This document shows, one piece after another, positions 33,630 through 46,438 of a stretch of DNA of 64,000 nt. The stretch lies in the NCBI GenBank assembly GCA_008638375.1, contig CM018038.1, forward strand, positions 30,664,753-30,728,752. The letters run 5' to 3'. The translations under genes and the position numbers were made by a program. Position 1 is the stretch's first letter, and every line of letters begins with the position of its first letter. Below the pieces are notes generated by a model that ran no database searches, was not told where the DNA came from, and saw only the letters and a list, made by a program, of their open reading frames with translations. This stretch comes from Nyssa sinensis (Eukaryota; Streptophyta; Magnoliopsida; Cornales; Nyssaceae).

Positions 33630-36600
33630 TGTCACGACTCGAAACCCACCCTATGCAGATTAAGGATTGCGGGGCCAACCCTGTGGACGTCCCTACTTTT
33701 CTTTCCTTGTATCAATGATAACAATGTATAATATATAAAAACTTAAACAGATAAACAACAAAAGTCTTTAATAATCATAATATGATTCTACATATATCAA
33801 AATGGGAACCAACATAAAATCACCCTTAGGTGGTGAATACATGGGAGAACTACGTCATTACTAGTACATTTTTCAAAATGTCCTCCTATTGTTGTCTCAC
33901 AACGTCCCTTCTTGAAACATTAAGTAAGTCTGAATGAGCTAACAAAGCTTAGTAAGTAAATTCTCATCTCTTCCATTGGTTAGGGTCAATATAGAAAGAA
34001 CATAATCCAAGATAGACAAGGATATGAAACATGATAGCCAATTATACGATAAAATGTTACCATAGCCAATAAGGGGTAAAGTGCCATAATGGCCAATCGA
34101 TGGTAAAGATTACAATAACTAGTCACGAGTAATGGATAACAATGATACAATGAACATGGGATTCTCAATAAGGGTCTGCCAACATAAATATACTGCCACA
34201 ATAAATCGATAATCAATCAACCGTAATCAATGGATAAGCTTTCAACATAAGATTATTCATAAGGAATAACATCATCCTATGAATCCAATAAACGTTATGA
34301 TATCAAATCAAACATGAGTGATGCACTTATTCTATTCAAAGCTTGGCACACCTTCGGTGTTTTAGGGCCCAACATACCCTTAGTTGAAATACTCACTGCG
34401 TATATAACGTCATCTTTGCAATATGTCCATTCACGGACTTCCTTCGACCCTTAGGTCCAGTCAACTCAAAAAAGCATTGGATGGACGTTATGACTGAGCA
34501 CAACTCTGGCATTCATAATAAATCATGATCATTTGTAATTCCATAAGAAGTGTACATATATGGAATATCATTCATTTTAGTAAAAACATAACAATCAGCC
34601 TTTCAAGGCATAATACAAAGCGTACAACATAATGATCAATGATATAACAATCAATCAATGTCCACAAAGTATCACATTGTGGAAACAATAAACATCGGGT
34701 ACGTATAAGAGTACAACTTTGGCAGTAATAGAATAAACATGGTTGAGAATACCACATGTAGGGATTGGGTTTTACTTACCTTTTACAGTCTGTACTACCT
34801 CAAAATTCAGTAACTTTCTCATTTCCCTTTGACGTTCCTATAAATCAAGTAGACATGTCTTTAAGTCAATACTACATATGGCCTATTGCCCTAAAAGTAG
34901 TCAATTATATACACATCGAGATTATAAGTATCTCATTTGGGTAAACAGACTCTACCGTTGAGTCCGGAATGTCGAACAGAATAGGTTTAAACTTTTACGG
35001 ATTTCAGTTTGGGTTTGAGCATCACTAGGAGCATTATGGTCATTTTGCATTTCTACGGGTCTTAATTTTTCGAGACCGCATCTCGTGAAACGGATCCTTC
35101 CATTGGCTTTAGAATGTCCAAGACATTAAAAAAATACTATTTGTTCACTTTATTTGGACATCAAAAAATAATACAATATTTAATTCAATTATTTAATTTA
35201 TTTAATTTAATTATCTAAATTTATATTTTATATTTATTTTGGTGGAATTAGGACACATGTGCCTTAGTGGCACCGTGGTCTGCACCTTGGTGTTTGAATC
35301 CTCATTTGCGTGAGGTCTTGGTATCGAAACTGGGGAGTTACGGCTCCCCTTTATTTTTTCATGAATTCCAAATCCAAACAATGGATAGGGAATTTAAATA
35401 AAGATAGGTTATCCCAATTCCCACAGTGTACATGAAATCAATGAATTACTTCTGTAGCCAAACGCCCCCTTATTCAGTTTAAATTTAAAACAATATATAT
35501 GTAAAACGACGTAGCTTCTCTCATTTTAGACCCAACACGACACCGTATACACCTCACTATTCATCATCTTCTCCGATGGACTTCTGATGCCTTCTCCGGC
35601 ATTGGCCAACTTTTTCGATGGAGTTTTGGTGTTGGCTCAATGTGGTTCGATTCTAAATCCTTCAAGGATTCCATTCCTACAATTGGTTTTAGGGTTGGGT
35701 CATCGGAATTGCACGAAATAGGATTGGATAGTGGCCTCTAGTGAAGGCATGATTTTTCGGTGACTCATTTCGTGGCTTTTTAGCCACTGTTTCTTCCCAA
35801 TTTTTCTTCCTATACCTTCTTGAGGCTAAGGGGGACAATTCCCCATTCATAAAACCACAAAAATCACACAATAATTCTACCACCCGAAACCTGCAACTTC
35901 GCAGTTTTCCCCCATTTCTTCACTATTTTGCCCTCTGTTTCTTCCTATGTGTTCCATTTACTCTATAGATTATAATCCTACAATTATATGCAAGTTCTAA
36001 ACACATTTCTATAAAACCCAAAAGTAAGAATTCTGAACTTAAAAACTCGCCTTCCTTCTTGCAGTGATTGCAGCACCTGTTTGCCCTTCCTTCTTTTCTT
36101 CTTCCTTCTTTGGTTTCTTTTCTTTTCTTTTTCTGTTCTTTTCTGTAATCTTCTTGCATGTTGAGCATGCATATATAGAAGCTCTCTGCCACCGCCTCTC
36201 ATCCTCTATCTCTTTCTCTCTCCCTTTCTTCTTTTCTTTTAAATTGTATATCCTTGATATTTTATGTAACTCTAATATTTGTATATTATATACATATATA
36301 CATCTCATTGAGGTTGGCAACCTCACACACCCTCCAACATACACACCAAATGACACACACAAATTTTTATATATATACATGCTGCCATAAATATACACTT
36401 ATATATATATGTATATATGAAACTCACATACACAACACTTATATATATATATATATACAGTACATATATACATACACGTATAGGCATATACACACACTCA
36501 TTCACCTTTTTCACACACACACTCTTAGATATACATACTGTTGTGTATATATACATATATCTGAATATATATATATACATATATATACATATACATATAA

Positions 36601-36713
36601 ACACACACTTACACACACACATATATACTTGTATAAAAACATATATATATATATAATAACATATATAAACACACACACACACACACACTTATATATATAC
36701 ATACCCATATATG

Positions 36714-36748
<35 letters not shown>

Positions 36749-36922
36749 GTACACATACATCGAGGCCTACTCACGGCTCAATCGAGTATTACCCGGATAT
36801 TATCTATACATTCGAGACTGTCGCATTCTAAAATCAGTTAATTTATTCAATATCGAAAATAAAACCCTAATAGCTCGAGTTTACAATGGTTGCTGGATTA
36901 TACTTCGAGTCAGGGTATTACA
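33630..36922 (-). mobile_element. 3.3-kb solo LTR (Gypsy, probably Tekay/Del-like)
   Basis: On the + strand it begins tgtcacgactcgaaacccac and ends gggtattaca; on the minus strand that is TGTAATACCC...GTGACA, a pattern common to long plant Gypsy LTRs. It interrupts LINE B RT. Flanking words aatgt (33625-33629) and gatgt (36923-36927) differ by one base, a probable decayed 5-bp duplication. No gag or pol is inside, so it is a solo LTR. It shares blocks with 56032-60042, for example cgtctcgtaaaacggacc there and catctcgtgaaacggatcc here. The TA/CA-rich part at 36280-36760 is microsatellite. The minus orientation is inferred from the terminal words. Confidence 0.65.
36280..36760. repeat. Cryptic (TA)n/(CA)n/(ATACAT)n microsatellite block
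   Basis: Alternating purine-pyrimidine sequence of mixed tatata, cacaca and catata words lies inside the solo LTR. Long open frames on both strands here (up to 195 codons of Y, I, H and T) are a product of the repeat and are not genes. Confidence 0.85.
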
Positions 36923-38370
36923 GATGTCCTCACATGCAGATATTATAAGCTACCCTTGAAATACTTAGGTATCCCTCTTGGTGAAAATCTTAGAAGCATC
37001 AAAACTTGAGATCCTGTCTTAGAGAAATTTGAGAATAAGTTGGCCTCCTCAAAGAATAAGCTTTTATCATTCGGTAGTAGATTGGTTCTCACAAAATTGG
37101 TGCTATGTAGCTTACCCATTTATTATCTATCTCTGTTCAAGATGCCGGTAGTAGATTGGTTCTCACAAAATCGGTGGTAGGTAGCTTACCCATTTATTAT
37201 CTATCTCTATTCAAGATGCCGGTAAAAGCTGCCAAGATGATTATTAAGATCCAGTCAAGATTTCTTTGGGATGGAAATGACACAAAGAAAAAATTCACCC
37301 GATAAAGTGGGAAAATGTCGAGAAATCAAAAGCTATGGGAGTCTTGGGAATTAGAAATATAAATATTATAAATATTTGTCTCCTCATCGAATGGTGGTGG
37401 CGCTTTGGGGTTGAAAGGAACTCCATTTGGAGAAAATTATTGTGCGAGAAATACAATTTCTCATATTTGAACTGACTTCCTTCTGGTATGGGCAACACTA
37501 ACATATCCAAGTTTTGGAAGGACATTATCTTGGTAAAAAACTCTAACTGTTCTTTATTTGACTTTTTCATATCTAACATTGGTATGAAGATTGACGATAG
37601 ATGCAGAGATCTTTTTTAGAAAGATAATTGGTTCAATTCTAACAAGTTAATGTCCATTTTCCCAAGTCTTAATAGTCTCGCATGCAACAAGGATTTACCA
37701 CTAGCTGAATTTATAAAGTTATCTAATGATGAAAGCCTATGGAGGTCTTTATTCAAAAAATGATTACTCTACTGGGAAGAAGATGAAATGAATAAATTGA
37801 AGGCATGGTGTTTTATTAACTTCCATTCCTTATTATCTCAGTCGGATCACATTATATGGAATGGACACTCTTCAGGTGTTAATTCCATTTATAAGTGGTA
37901 TGAAGCTATTATGGGTACTGAGTTTGAATTGTCAAGTTTTATTTGGAATGGTATCTGCCCTCCTAGTGTACAATTTTTTGGGTTGTTGGTTTGGAATAGA
38001 ATTTTTAAAATGGGAGAGTATCTTCTAAAGATCGGAGTGATAAATAATCATGATGAGGATAAATGTTGTTTCTGTCAGGAATCCATGGACTCAATTGATC
38101 ATACTTTCTTATCATGTAAAAATGTTTGGAAAATTTGGGCTAACTACTTGTATTAATTGGTGGGGCATAGAATGGGTGACTCTTGACTCGGTGCATCAAT
38201 TACTTAATTGGTGGTGCAGTTTTAAGTTCAAGAAAAGGATAAGTAAAATTTGGAAGGTCATTCTGTTTGACTTAATATGCTTCTTACGGATAATCTTGCG
38301 TTATACATGGAACTCATATCTAATGCAGGGATGGTATGTCCAAGTTTATCTAAAGTTCGGAATAAGTTCA

Positions 38371-38776
38371 TGATGTAGGATAGATTTGGTACCTTAAAAA
38401 TATAGAAAGTTGTTTTAGAGTAGTATTAGGATTGTTTAGTTTTTTATTTTAATTTATTCATAATTTCTCTAGTTTCCTAGTTTTATTTAGATTAGTAGAG
38501 AAAATATAGAAATTAGTAGTTTCCTATTTGACTTACTAGTCTTTATTGTAGTAGGATTAGTATAAAAATAAGAGTTTTAGTTTCCTAGTCAAAGTAGTAG
38601 TGTTTTATCACCATAAATATGATGTAATAGGTCTTTATGAGAAGTTTTTTTATTAATATTAATTCAATTACGAATTTTGGAGAATTATTTTCTCTTGTTG
38701 GGTGAGGAGTCCCCATGTTACTTTGTTACTAAGGAATTCGACATGTTTGATTCTACTTCCACGTTTTCGTTCCACA
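38371..38776 (+). repeat. 5' LTR of the non-autonomous element
   Basis: It starts tgatgtagg and ends ttccaca. It contains tataaaaataag near 38560, a possible TATA region. Confidence 0.75.
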
Positions 38777-38811
38777 TTATTTGGTATTAGAGCAGGCTTA
38801 ATCCTGTTCAG

Positions 38812-39406
38812 ATGGCAAACGCACGGAACGAGAGCGAAATCCTTAACGGCGGTGACCGTGAGGAAAAATATGGTTATAAGGGTTGAATTCAAAATTTTTC
38901 AGCGTGAGACCCAGCAAGCGTTGCGGGAGATCCAAGCGACTCTTGCTAGGCTGATGGTAGGGAATAATCAGTGGGGCGACGGGTCTACGAGTCGTCAACC
39001 TTTCCGAGAGAGGACTGAAGTTGTTCGTGAACACCATCCAAAGATTCCACATAGGCAGCTAGCCTATGAGGATAACCTGAGTGAGGATGAGAAAGAAGTC
39101 AACATCCTTATAGAAGACTCTCTTGTCATAGAAAGCGAAGATCAAAGTCTTCTATGCGTTGAAGAATATCACAAAGAGTTGATAGAAAATAAAGTTGAAT
39201 TTATTTTTATTGATGTTGTTGAAACAGTTGGTGCAGATGATAAAGAAGAAGTTGACCAAGAAAATCCCATTGAAGTTGTCAACACTAAAGATGATGAAGC
39301 TGAACCTGAATTCATGAAAGATGATTATAACACTTACAGTAAAATTAAAATTGTGGTAGATCAAGAAGATAATTTTTGTTTCATTACTGCAACATTATTA
39401 TCATGA
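38812..39406 (+). pseudogene. Gag-like N-terminal remnant of the non-autonomous LTR element
   Basis: The first ATG after the primer site (38812, MANARNESE) is shifted out of frame near 38880. The longer frame carries RETQQALREIQATLARLM, then a region with arginine and histidine, then a long acidic tail (EDEKEVNILIEDS, KEEVDQENPIEVV), stopping at 39404-39406. The helix-plus-charged layout resembles the start of a chromovirus gag, with no capsid core, zinc knuckle or pol. Function on its own is unlikely. Confidence 0.5.
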
Positions 39407-39509
39407 AAAAAATGGCCTAAAATTACCGACTTCATGGAAGATATGGACGACTTCGAGGTCGTATACATCTAGTTAACTCGAGGTCGAGTTGTTTTCAAGT
39501 GGGAGAGAC

Positions 39510-39902
39510 TGATATATGACAGATTTGGTACCTTAAAAATATAGAAAGTTATTTTAGAGTTCTATTAGGATTGTTTAGTTTTTTATTTTAATTTATTCAT
39601 AATTTCTCCAATTTCCTAGTTTTATTTAGATTAGTAGAGAAAATATAGGAATTAGTAGTTTCTTATTTGACTTACTAATCTTTATTGTAGTAGGATTAGT
39701 ATAAAAATAAGAGTTTTGGTTTCTTATGTTTTAGTACTATAAATATGATGTAATAAGTCTTCATGAGAAGTTTTTTTTTATTAATATTAATTCAATTATG
39801 AATTTTAGAATTATTTCTCTTATTGGGTGAGGAGTTCCCCATGTTACTTTGTTACTGAGGAATTCAACATGTTTGATTCTACTTCCACGTTTCCCTCCCA
39901 CA
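39510..39902 (+). repeat. 3' LTR of the non-autonomous element
   Basis: It starts tgatatatgac after the purine tract and ends ctcccaca. It is followed by ttt and then the gttca duplication, so the exact end may extend to 39905. Confidence 0.75.
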
Positions 39903-40025
39903 TTTGTTCAAGTTAAAATGAAGGATGGAGGAGTGAGTGTTGTAGTCCATTTCACGACACCATTATAATCTATTTAAAAGGAGGTGATTATAATGGAACT
40001 TAATTGGTGATTAGCTTTCGAAAAA

Positions 40026-41357
40026 ACAATTATATCCTGCAAACTAACTAAAGATGGAAAAGCACTATAAACTCACTTTATCCCATTTTCACTCCTTTAA
40101 TCAGCCCCATTTTCATTGCCCGTTATCACCGTTTCTTTTTATCATAGCATTGCACCCTTCAGCCTCCTCGATAAAACTTTAGCCTAATATTTTGTAAAAT
40201 GCCTGCTCAGTGAGTCTGCAATTAACTACCCTTCTTAGCCTTTCCTTCATACTAGGATTATAAGTATTAATTCTTTAGTTTAATTGGACTTGTCTACTTC
40301 TAAAAGTTTTTGGTAAATTGTTCTCTCGCTATTGAAAATATATTTCAAAAACCATGAAAAAAACAAAGGGAAAAGGCTATTTCTTTGTTGTATAGTCTAG
40401 GTTGTTGAATTAGTAAACTCTGAAAAAAAAAAAACAATTTGAAATATAAAGAATCATTTATAAACAAATGGAAAAAAACAATCAGCCCTGGTTTACTTCT
40501 GATTTGTTGCCATGAAAGAGTAGCAGCATTGGTAGTTCCGCACTCTATCTGGTTCCCATATCAAAACCTTAAAAGCTGAACATTGTCCCAAGTTAATAAA
40601 ATAATATTGGAACAAGAACAGACAGAAGGAATAAACCCTAGAATGCAATCATCAAACCATCTCTGTCTGATATCTGATGAAAATGGGAAGGGGGACAACA
40701 TGGGTTGTGTGAGGAGACATGTCATTATCAACCCTTAGTTAAGGCCGTCCTCCTCCACCCCCGTCTTTTCTAGAACATTTGTTGAGTCACTGTCAAGCTT
40801 ACTTATCCTCTCTCTCTCTCTCTATACATATACATATATATATATATATGTATGGAAATAATGAAGAGGGTTGAAAATTTGGGCTAGTAGATATGGTGTG
40901 TGGGGAACGCAGGACAACCTCCGCAGTCCCACAAACCGCCCCAAAAGCCCCACTTGCTTATTTTGCACTGTTTCTTTGTTCACTAATGCAACCCCACCCT
41001 TCTAAAATAAAGAGCTATTTTCACTGGTACTTCTAATGTGTATCATCCTCTATTCACCCCTAAGAATTTTTTTTTCTTTTTTAATCTTCAAAAAATGATT
41101 AATTTTGTTTTCTTTTTTTCTTTTTGCAAGTTGAACATGATTGATTATATATGTAGGACATGCATGATTTCACAGACCTTTGTGTTCACATTGATTGATT
41201 TATCATGCTCTTTGATTCAATTTCAAACAACAACGTGAAAAGAGTGCAAAAGAATTGGTTGCGAGCTTGAGATTTTTATTTATATCTTTCCAAATTATTA
41301 ATAACCAATTATCCTAAAAAGACTTAAGTTTTTATAACAATATATTATTAATTAATA
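40026..41357. other. Intergenic DNA, no gene seen
   Basis: This is mixed AT-rich DNA with a CT run near 40809-40823 and a TA run near 40835-40848. No coding motif is recognised on either strand. Confidence 0.4.
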
Positions 41358-41756
41358 GAGTAAATTATACTGATCTCTCTTAAAATTTTAAATAATTACA
41401 ATGATCTTTTCTGATATTTCAAACAATTACGTTTCCCTTTTATGTTTTTATTTTTTTGCAATTTTTTTTTTTTAATTTTGACCAATTTTTTCTATATTTT
41501 TTTATTTTATATAAAAATAAATATAAGGTAAATATCTTATTTTCATTTTATCTAAAAACAAACTTAAGGTTTTAATCAATAGTGATTTGAAAATGAAAAA
41601 AACAAACAAACAAACAAACAAACATGAACGTGATAATTTTATCATTTTAAAAAGAAAAAAAAAAAACTAAAATACGATATTTATAGTTTGTCAAGTAAAA
41701 TAGAGGAGCTCAGTATAATTGTTAAAAATCTCACGAGAAATTAGTGTAATTTACCC
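41358..41756. mobile_element. MITE family M, copy 1
   Basis: About 399 bp with inverted ends gagtaaattatactgat and ttagtgtaatttaccc. The interior shares tttttattttatataaaaata and the aaggtttttaatcaat-type words with 43103, 47848 and 55621. It is AT-rich and has no ORF. Ends of the form GGGTAAATTACACTGA mark a MITE family widely seen in plants; the superfamily is not determined. Confidence 0.65.
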
Positions 41757-43102
41757 TAATTTATATGTTACTAGAATGGTATTAGAACATACAATAGCCT
41801 ATCCAGAAATTGTAATTAAGGAACCAAAGTATATACTTTAGAAATTTAGAAAAAAAATTATTGAAATTTTGAAGGGGTAATTTCTAATTTCTAAATTATT
41901 TTAGTAAACTTACAATACAAAAATTAAAATTCTCAGTTTTTTTTTCTTTGGAGGGCCATGACCCCTTACCGTCTACTTGAATCCTAACACTCCTACAGTA
42001 ATACAGCCACATGTTTCCCTTCAGAATTAAATAATGTATCTAGGTGCTCAAGACTAGGCCTTCTTTTTTTTTATGAACTTAATTTCTACCTCTTGATAAT
42101 TTATTAGTGTTCTCTATGATTATAGGCAATCCTAGCTAATCTTAATTAGCAAGAACCTTTGAATTAGAAAATTTATTAAAGAAAGGTGACACAATATAGA
42201 TTTCTGAACAAGTTGAAAGGCAGATATTAAAAAATATATATAAATCGATATATATTGATCTGATGCATCATTGCATGTGTGGATTGAAAAGATGGGTACT
42301 TGAGTTTTAAGGGTAATGGATTGATACACTCCATTAGATAAAATATGAAAGTATCATGTCTGTTCTTTGCTATCCTCTTTCCAATATTACAAGTGGGTCT
42401 GAACCCTTAGGGCGTTTGCTTGTTTTATTGGTTCCATTTCCTTGTTTATTTTTAAGAGTTTGATGTCTTTATCTTTCGGACTATGTGAGATTGTGACCCA
42501 TGGGCCATGGCTCTTGTTTTGAGCTTCACTCTATATGCTTCTTTTTTATAAATTAATTTTAATTAAATCTACCAATATATATATATATATATATATAACA
42601 TTTTCGAAGCATTTTATTTTCAATTAATCTCAAAATTAAAATTATTATTATTTAATTATGGGGGTGTTTCTCAATGTTGATGTTTTCCTAATTATCTAAT
42701 CAAAATGTACTATTATTTTTTTTAAAAAAAAATGAAGTATGAAATTAATATTGGGTTTATCATAGCCCTATTTGTAATAGCAAGTTCAATTCCTAGCACA
42801 GTAGTACTACCTTACTTAGAAATTTAAGATATATTTGCTGAAAATGACAAAATACTATATATTGTTAAACTTTAAATGTATAATACTAGAACTAACTACT
42901 ACAGACCTATTTAAGTAGTGCAAATATCTTTTTCTCACTCAGTTAGTATTGGTTTAATTTTTCTTAACAATATATACATATATATATGTTTATAGTAGTT
43001 AAATTTTTCCTCTCGTTTTTTATATAAAAAAAATAGATCAATGAATACTACTAAAACTTAAAAGAAAATAATAAAATTAATACCAAAAATTAAAAAGAAA
43101 AT
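41757..43102. other. Intergenic AT-rich DNA, no gene seen
   Basis: It contains a (TA)n run at about 42575-42597. No coding motif is recognised. Confidence 0.4.
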
Positions 43103-43578
43103 GGTATATTTACTGACATTTCTTAAGATTTTTGAAATTACATTGACTTCTTCCACTTTTACTTGACAAAATTACAACTGCTTTTTCTAGTCAATTTTTT
43201 TTTTTTTTTCAAAATTGTCCCTTTCATGTATTTTTATTTTACATTTTTCAATTTTGACCTATTTTCTAACTTTTTTAAAGAGCTTTTTAAAATTTCATAT
43301 AAAAATAAATTTAAGGTAAATAAATTATTTTTATTTTATACAAAACGAATTTATGATTTTAATCAATATTTATTTGAAAATGAAAAAAAAAAATCAAAAA
43401 GATTGCTTAGAATATACACACACATATGAAATGAGCAATTTTGTCATTTAAAAAAAAATTATCAGAAGAAATATTTGTAATTTGTTAGTTAAAATAAAAA
43501 AAAATCAGTATAATTTTAAAAATATTAAAAAAGATTAATGTAATTATCAAAATCTCAATAAAAATAATTTATTTTACC
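43103..43578. mobile_element. MITE family M, copy 2
   Basis: It has the same interior blocks as copy 1 (acaactgctttttctagtca, aataaatttaaggtaaata) and decayed ends ggtatatttactgac and taatttattttacc. Confidence 0.55.
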
Positions 43579-45833
43579 TAAAAAAAAAATTACTAAAGTT
43601 GATTAATAGGTGGCAGAAGTGTTATTTTCAGAGTCCAAAACGGAGGAGGGTGCACAAACCAAACAGGCTCTATCATAAGACTTGTTTATAGTTTTTCAAA
43701 AATATGTTGTACAACCCGTTACCCTTTTTTTTTTTTAATAAAAAAATTTATGATTATTTTGGAATTTTATCGTAAATTTGCTAGTGGCCCGCTACTAAAG
43801 CCTTTCAGACCTCATTTTCCAATTAAATTCACTTTGTTGGCACGGTGATGATGTCTTGTCGTCAATTATTTATATATGGCAGTAAATTGACATAACATAT
43901 TTTAAATTGCAACCAACACCAGATTTCCATTGAAATCTAGGGACTCTTTTTTTTTCATAACACTACTTATCTTCAAATTAGAAGTGGGTCAATTTTTTTT
44001 TTCGAATTCAATTACATGTTTTAATCACAATTTGTGTGTATGTAATATACATATATATTTTTTGTTTTTAATTAAAACTAAATAATTATATAATTGTATA
44101 CATAGTGAATTAAAATTATGACACGCATCCCAATAAAAAAAAACTTTCTTACTTGATTTGGAATCAAGTAATGTCTATTTTTTCAAAATAATTGAATTTA
44201 TTGGGTTTGTCTATTTGTCAAGTTTGTTTCAAACATGGTGGAATCTTTTTTCTTTTTTTTTTATAACTCGATATCTGCTTTTTCGAACTGACTAATTCGG
44301 GTGCCTATCCTACCCTTCACTAGCGAGAGACCTGAAAACATGATGAAATCTACTTACATTAAAAAGAAGAATAATACTTTGTTCCACATTGGGTAAGAGG
44401 AACATCTTCTTACTTGCTCACATGTCATTATCATAATCAATTATATATGCATTTCACATATTTTTTAATTATATATATATATTTTTTCTTTTTTAGTTAA
44501 AACTAAATAATCACGTGATATACATATAATTGTATTTGTAACACAATAAAATTATGTTACGTATGTCGGTAAGAGATAAAGTTCTTTTTATCTAATATGG
44601 AGCCAAGCACTATCTTAAAAGAAAAAGAAAAAGACTATCTTTCACAGATGATAAAATTCAGCTATAACCAAAAAATAAATAAACTCTTGCAAAAGTAATA
44701 TTACCTAACCTCTTTATTCCTGTAAGAAAGCATAGGATTTAAGTCTCTGAAAAAAAATAAAAGATAAGGACTAATATGAATTTAATATCATCAACAATAG
44801 GCTAACCGTTCAAAATAAAAATCTTTCCATTTCAAATAAAATGAAAAGATTCCTATTTAGAATTAACACCACCACAATCCTATAGTAAGAGAATGAAGTG
44901 AGTTTATGTAATATCATTTAGAAAATAATTGAAATTGTATGGGTCATTCTTCAATTGTTCCAAAAGTTTAAATTTTTAGAAAATTGGTCAATAATTTATA
45001 TCAAATTATTTTAACACCCTTCTCTTTCATGTGTGCAACACCATCTCACACTTAGAGAATAATGAAGTAGAATACGACATGTTGTGAAATCAAGTGCAAC
45101 ATCTTATACATAGACAGGAGAGAAATTTGAACATATGACCTCTTAAAATTAGAACTTTAATAAGATGTTAGATTACCGATTACTCAAAAACTTAAATTTT
45201 TAGAGAATAAGCCAAACTATTTTTGACACTCAGGCATTTTTATGTACAATAATTCAAAGAGTTTACCATTGAACAAGATAATGACTCTAAATAATTAAAA
45301 ATATTATATTGTTACATTCATGAATTTGAATATATTATATTTTTATCTTTTGATATCCAACCCAAATGTATAAAAAAAAAAAAAAAAAAATTAAACATTA
45401 AAAAAGAAAATTTATGAAGACCAAAAGGCCCCAAGACTTCATCCCAAATGTATAAACTTAGAAGGGTGGTGGTGACTTGTGGCGTAGGTAAGAAAATGGC
45501 GGTGAGTTTAGAATGTTTATCCAATAAGCATAAGTTAACCAAATTCAATGTCAACCCCAATATGTCACCATTAACTTTTACTTTGATTGATAGAAGCATG
45601 AAGAATTTTCGGTCATGATAATGACATCGAAGTTATCTTTTCCAAAGGAATCAAACTTTAAGAGTAATTAAGAAATTAAACACAAGTAATTCGTAAATTG
45701 CAGATTATACATCAAGTCTCAAAGTTTAACATTCAATCAGCAGTAGAAAATCCAGCACAGGATCCTAAGTAAGACCCTAATACCTCTTTTAACACGCGAC
45801 CATGAAAACTTGCTTTTCTGCTGCTATCCCAAA

Positions 45834-45923
<90 letters not shown>

Positions 45924-46394
45924 GTACATGACTTGGCCACAGCCCACACTCGTGTTTGAGCTTCATTATGGTTTTGTTTTGTTCTCTCTTAATGTTATAA
46001 TTGCAAATTTGTTTTGTTTCCACGAATTTATGAATACTTTTCTAGCTAGCTGTGATGATTAGTGATCTAATCCATGACTCTCTCTTTGCTAAGCAAGTCT
46101 AAAGATGGAGAAGAGCCATCTTTATATATTGTCATACATTTGATTAATTAGTACTTTATATTGAAAAGTAGAAACTATATATATAAAGAAAGAGGAAAAA
46201 AGGAAGGTCGGTAGATCACATAAGATTGTGATGATTTCACCAGATTGGGGTCATGATACTTACAATTGATTGGCTGGCAGTCATGGGTCCCATCTAAGGT
46301 GGGGCTTGGCTTTCAAGTCTGTTAGACCATCTTTGATGGATGAAGTTAAAAAAAAAAAATAGCTAAAGTAAGCATTTGCTATCTCAATACAAAT

Positions 46395-46438
<44 letters not shown>

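Larger units (their letters stand above)
31411..38373 (+). pseudogene. LINE B ORF2 remnant (endonuclease, RT, zf-RVT)
   Basis: ORF2 starts MKFLSWNIRGLGK at 31411, the typical opening of the APE-type endonuclease. Endonuclease pieces continue at 31562-31983. RT is seen from about 32710 (WNTISSCDEIKALGLD), then LLPKCDNSQFRG near 32895, LKLDYKKSYDSVN near 33140 and HLQFTGDIVIFYQ near 33448. The FADD box therefore reads FTGD, losing the first catalytic Asp. After the solo LTR the text resumes (LKYLGIPLGE at 36960). The zf-RVT is at 37900-38135 (CCFCQESMDSIDHTFLSC). It is cut near its end by the LTR element at 38371. Confidence 0.8.
38371..39905 (+). mobile_element. Non-autonomous LTR retrotransposon with 5-bp TSD
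   Basis: The two LTRs (38371-38776, 39510-39902) share long identical blocks but have point changes and one indel region near 38596/39720. After the 5' LTR comes ttggtattagagc at about 38781, a tRNA-iMet type primer site. Before the 3' LTR lies aagtgggagaga, a polypurine tract. gttca at 38366-38370 and 39906-39910 is a perfect 5-bp duplication. The interior (about 730 bp) lacks pol. It inserted near the 3' end of LINE B. Confidence 0.85.
28750..40025 (+). mobile_element. L1-type LINE (LINE B) split by three later insertions
   Basis: ORF1 (RRM, then DUF4283) begins at 28926. ORF2 (endonuclease, RT, zf-RVT) begins near 31411 and runs to about 38373. The coding order resumes in register of homology after each of three insertions at 30477-31085, 33630-36922 and 38371-39905. 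About 5.4 kb of LINE sequence remains. The 5' end is placed near 28750 and the 3' end near the aaaaaa tract at about 40020; both are approximate. Many stops and frameshifts show it is inactive. Confidence 0.8.

Noticed and set aside
36254..36841. 195-codon open frame on the + strand, and others on both strands
   Set aside because: They are translations of TA/CA/ATACAT microsatellite inside a solo LTR; composition is almost only Y, I, H and T.
45733..46062. Open frames with L/S and R/E repeats
   Set aside because: They are produced by the (CT)n-(TA)n microsatellite.
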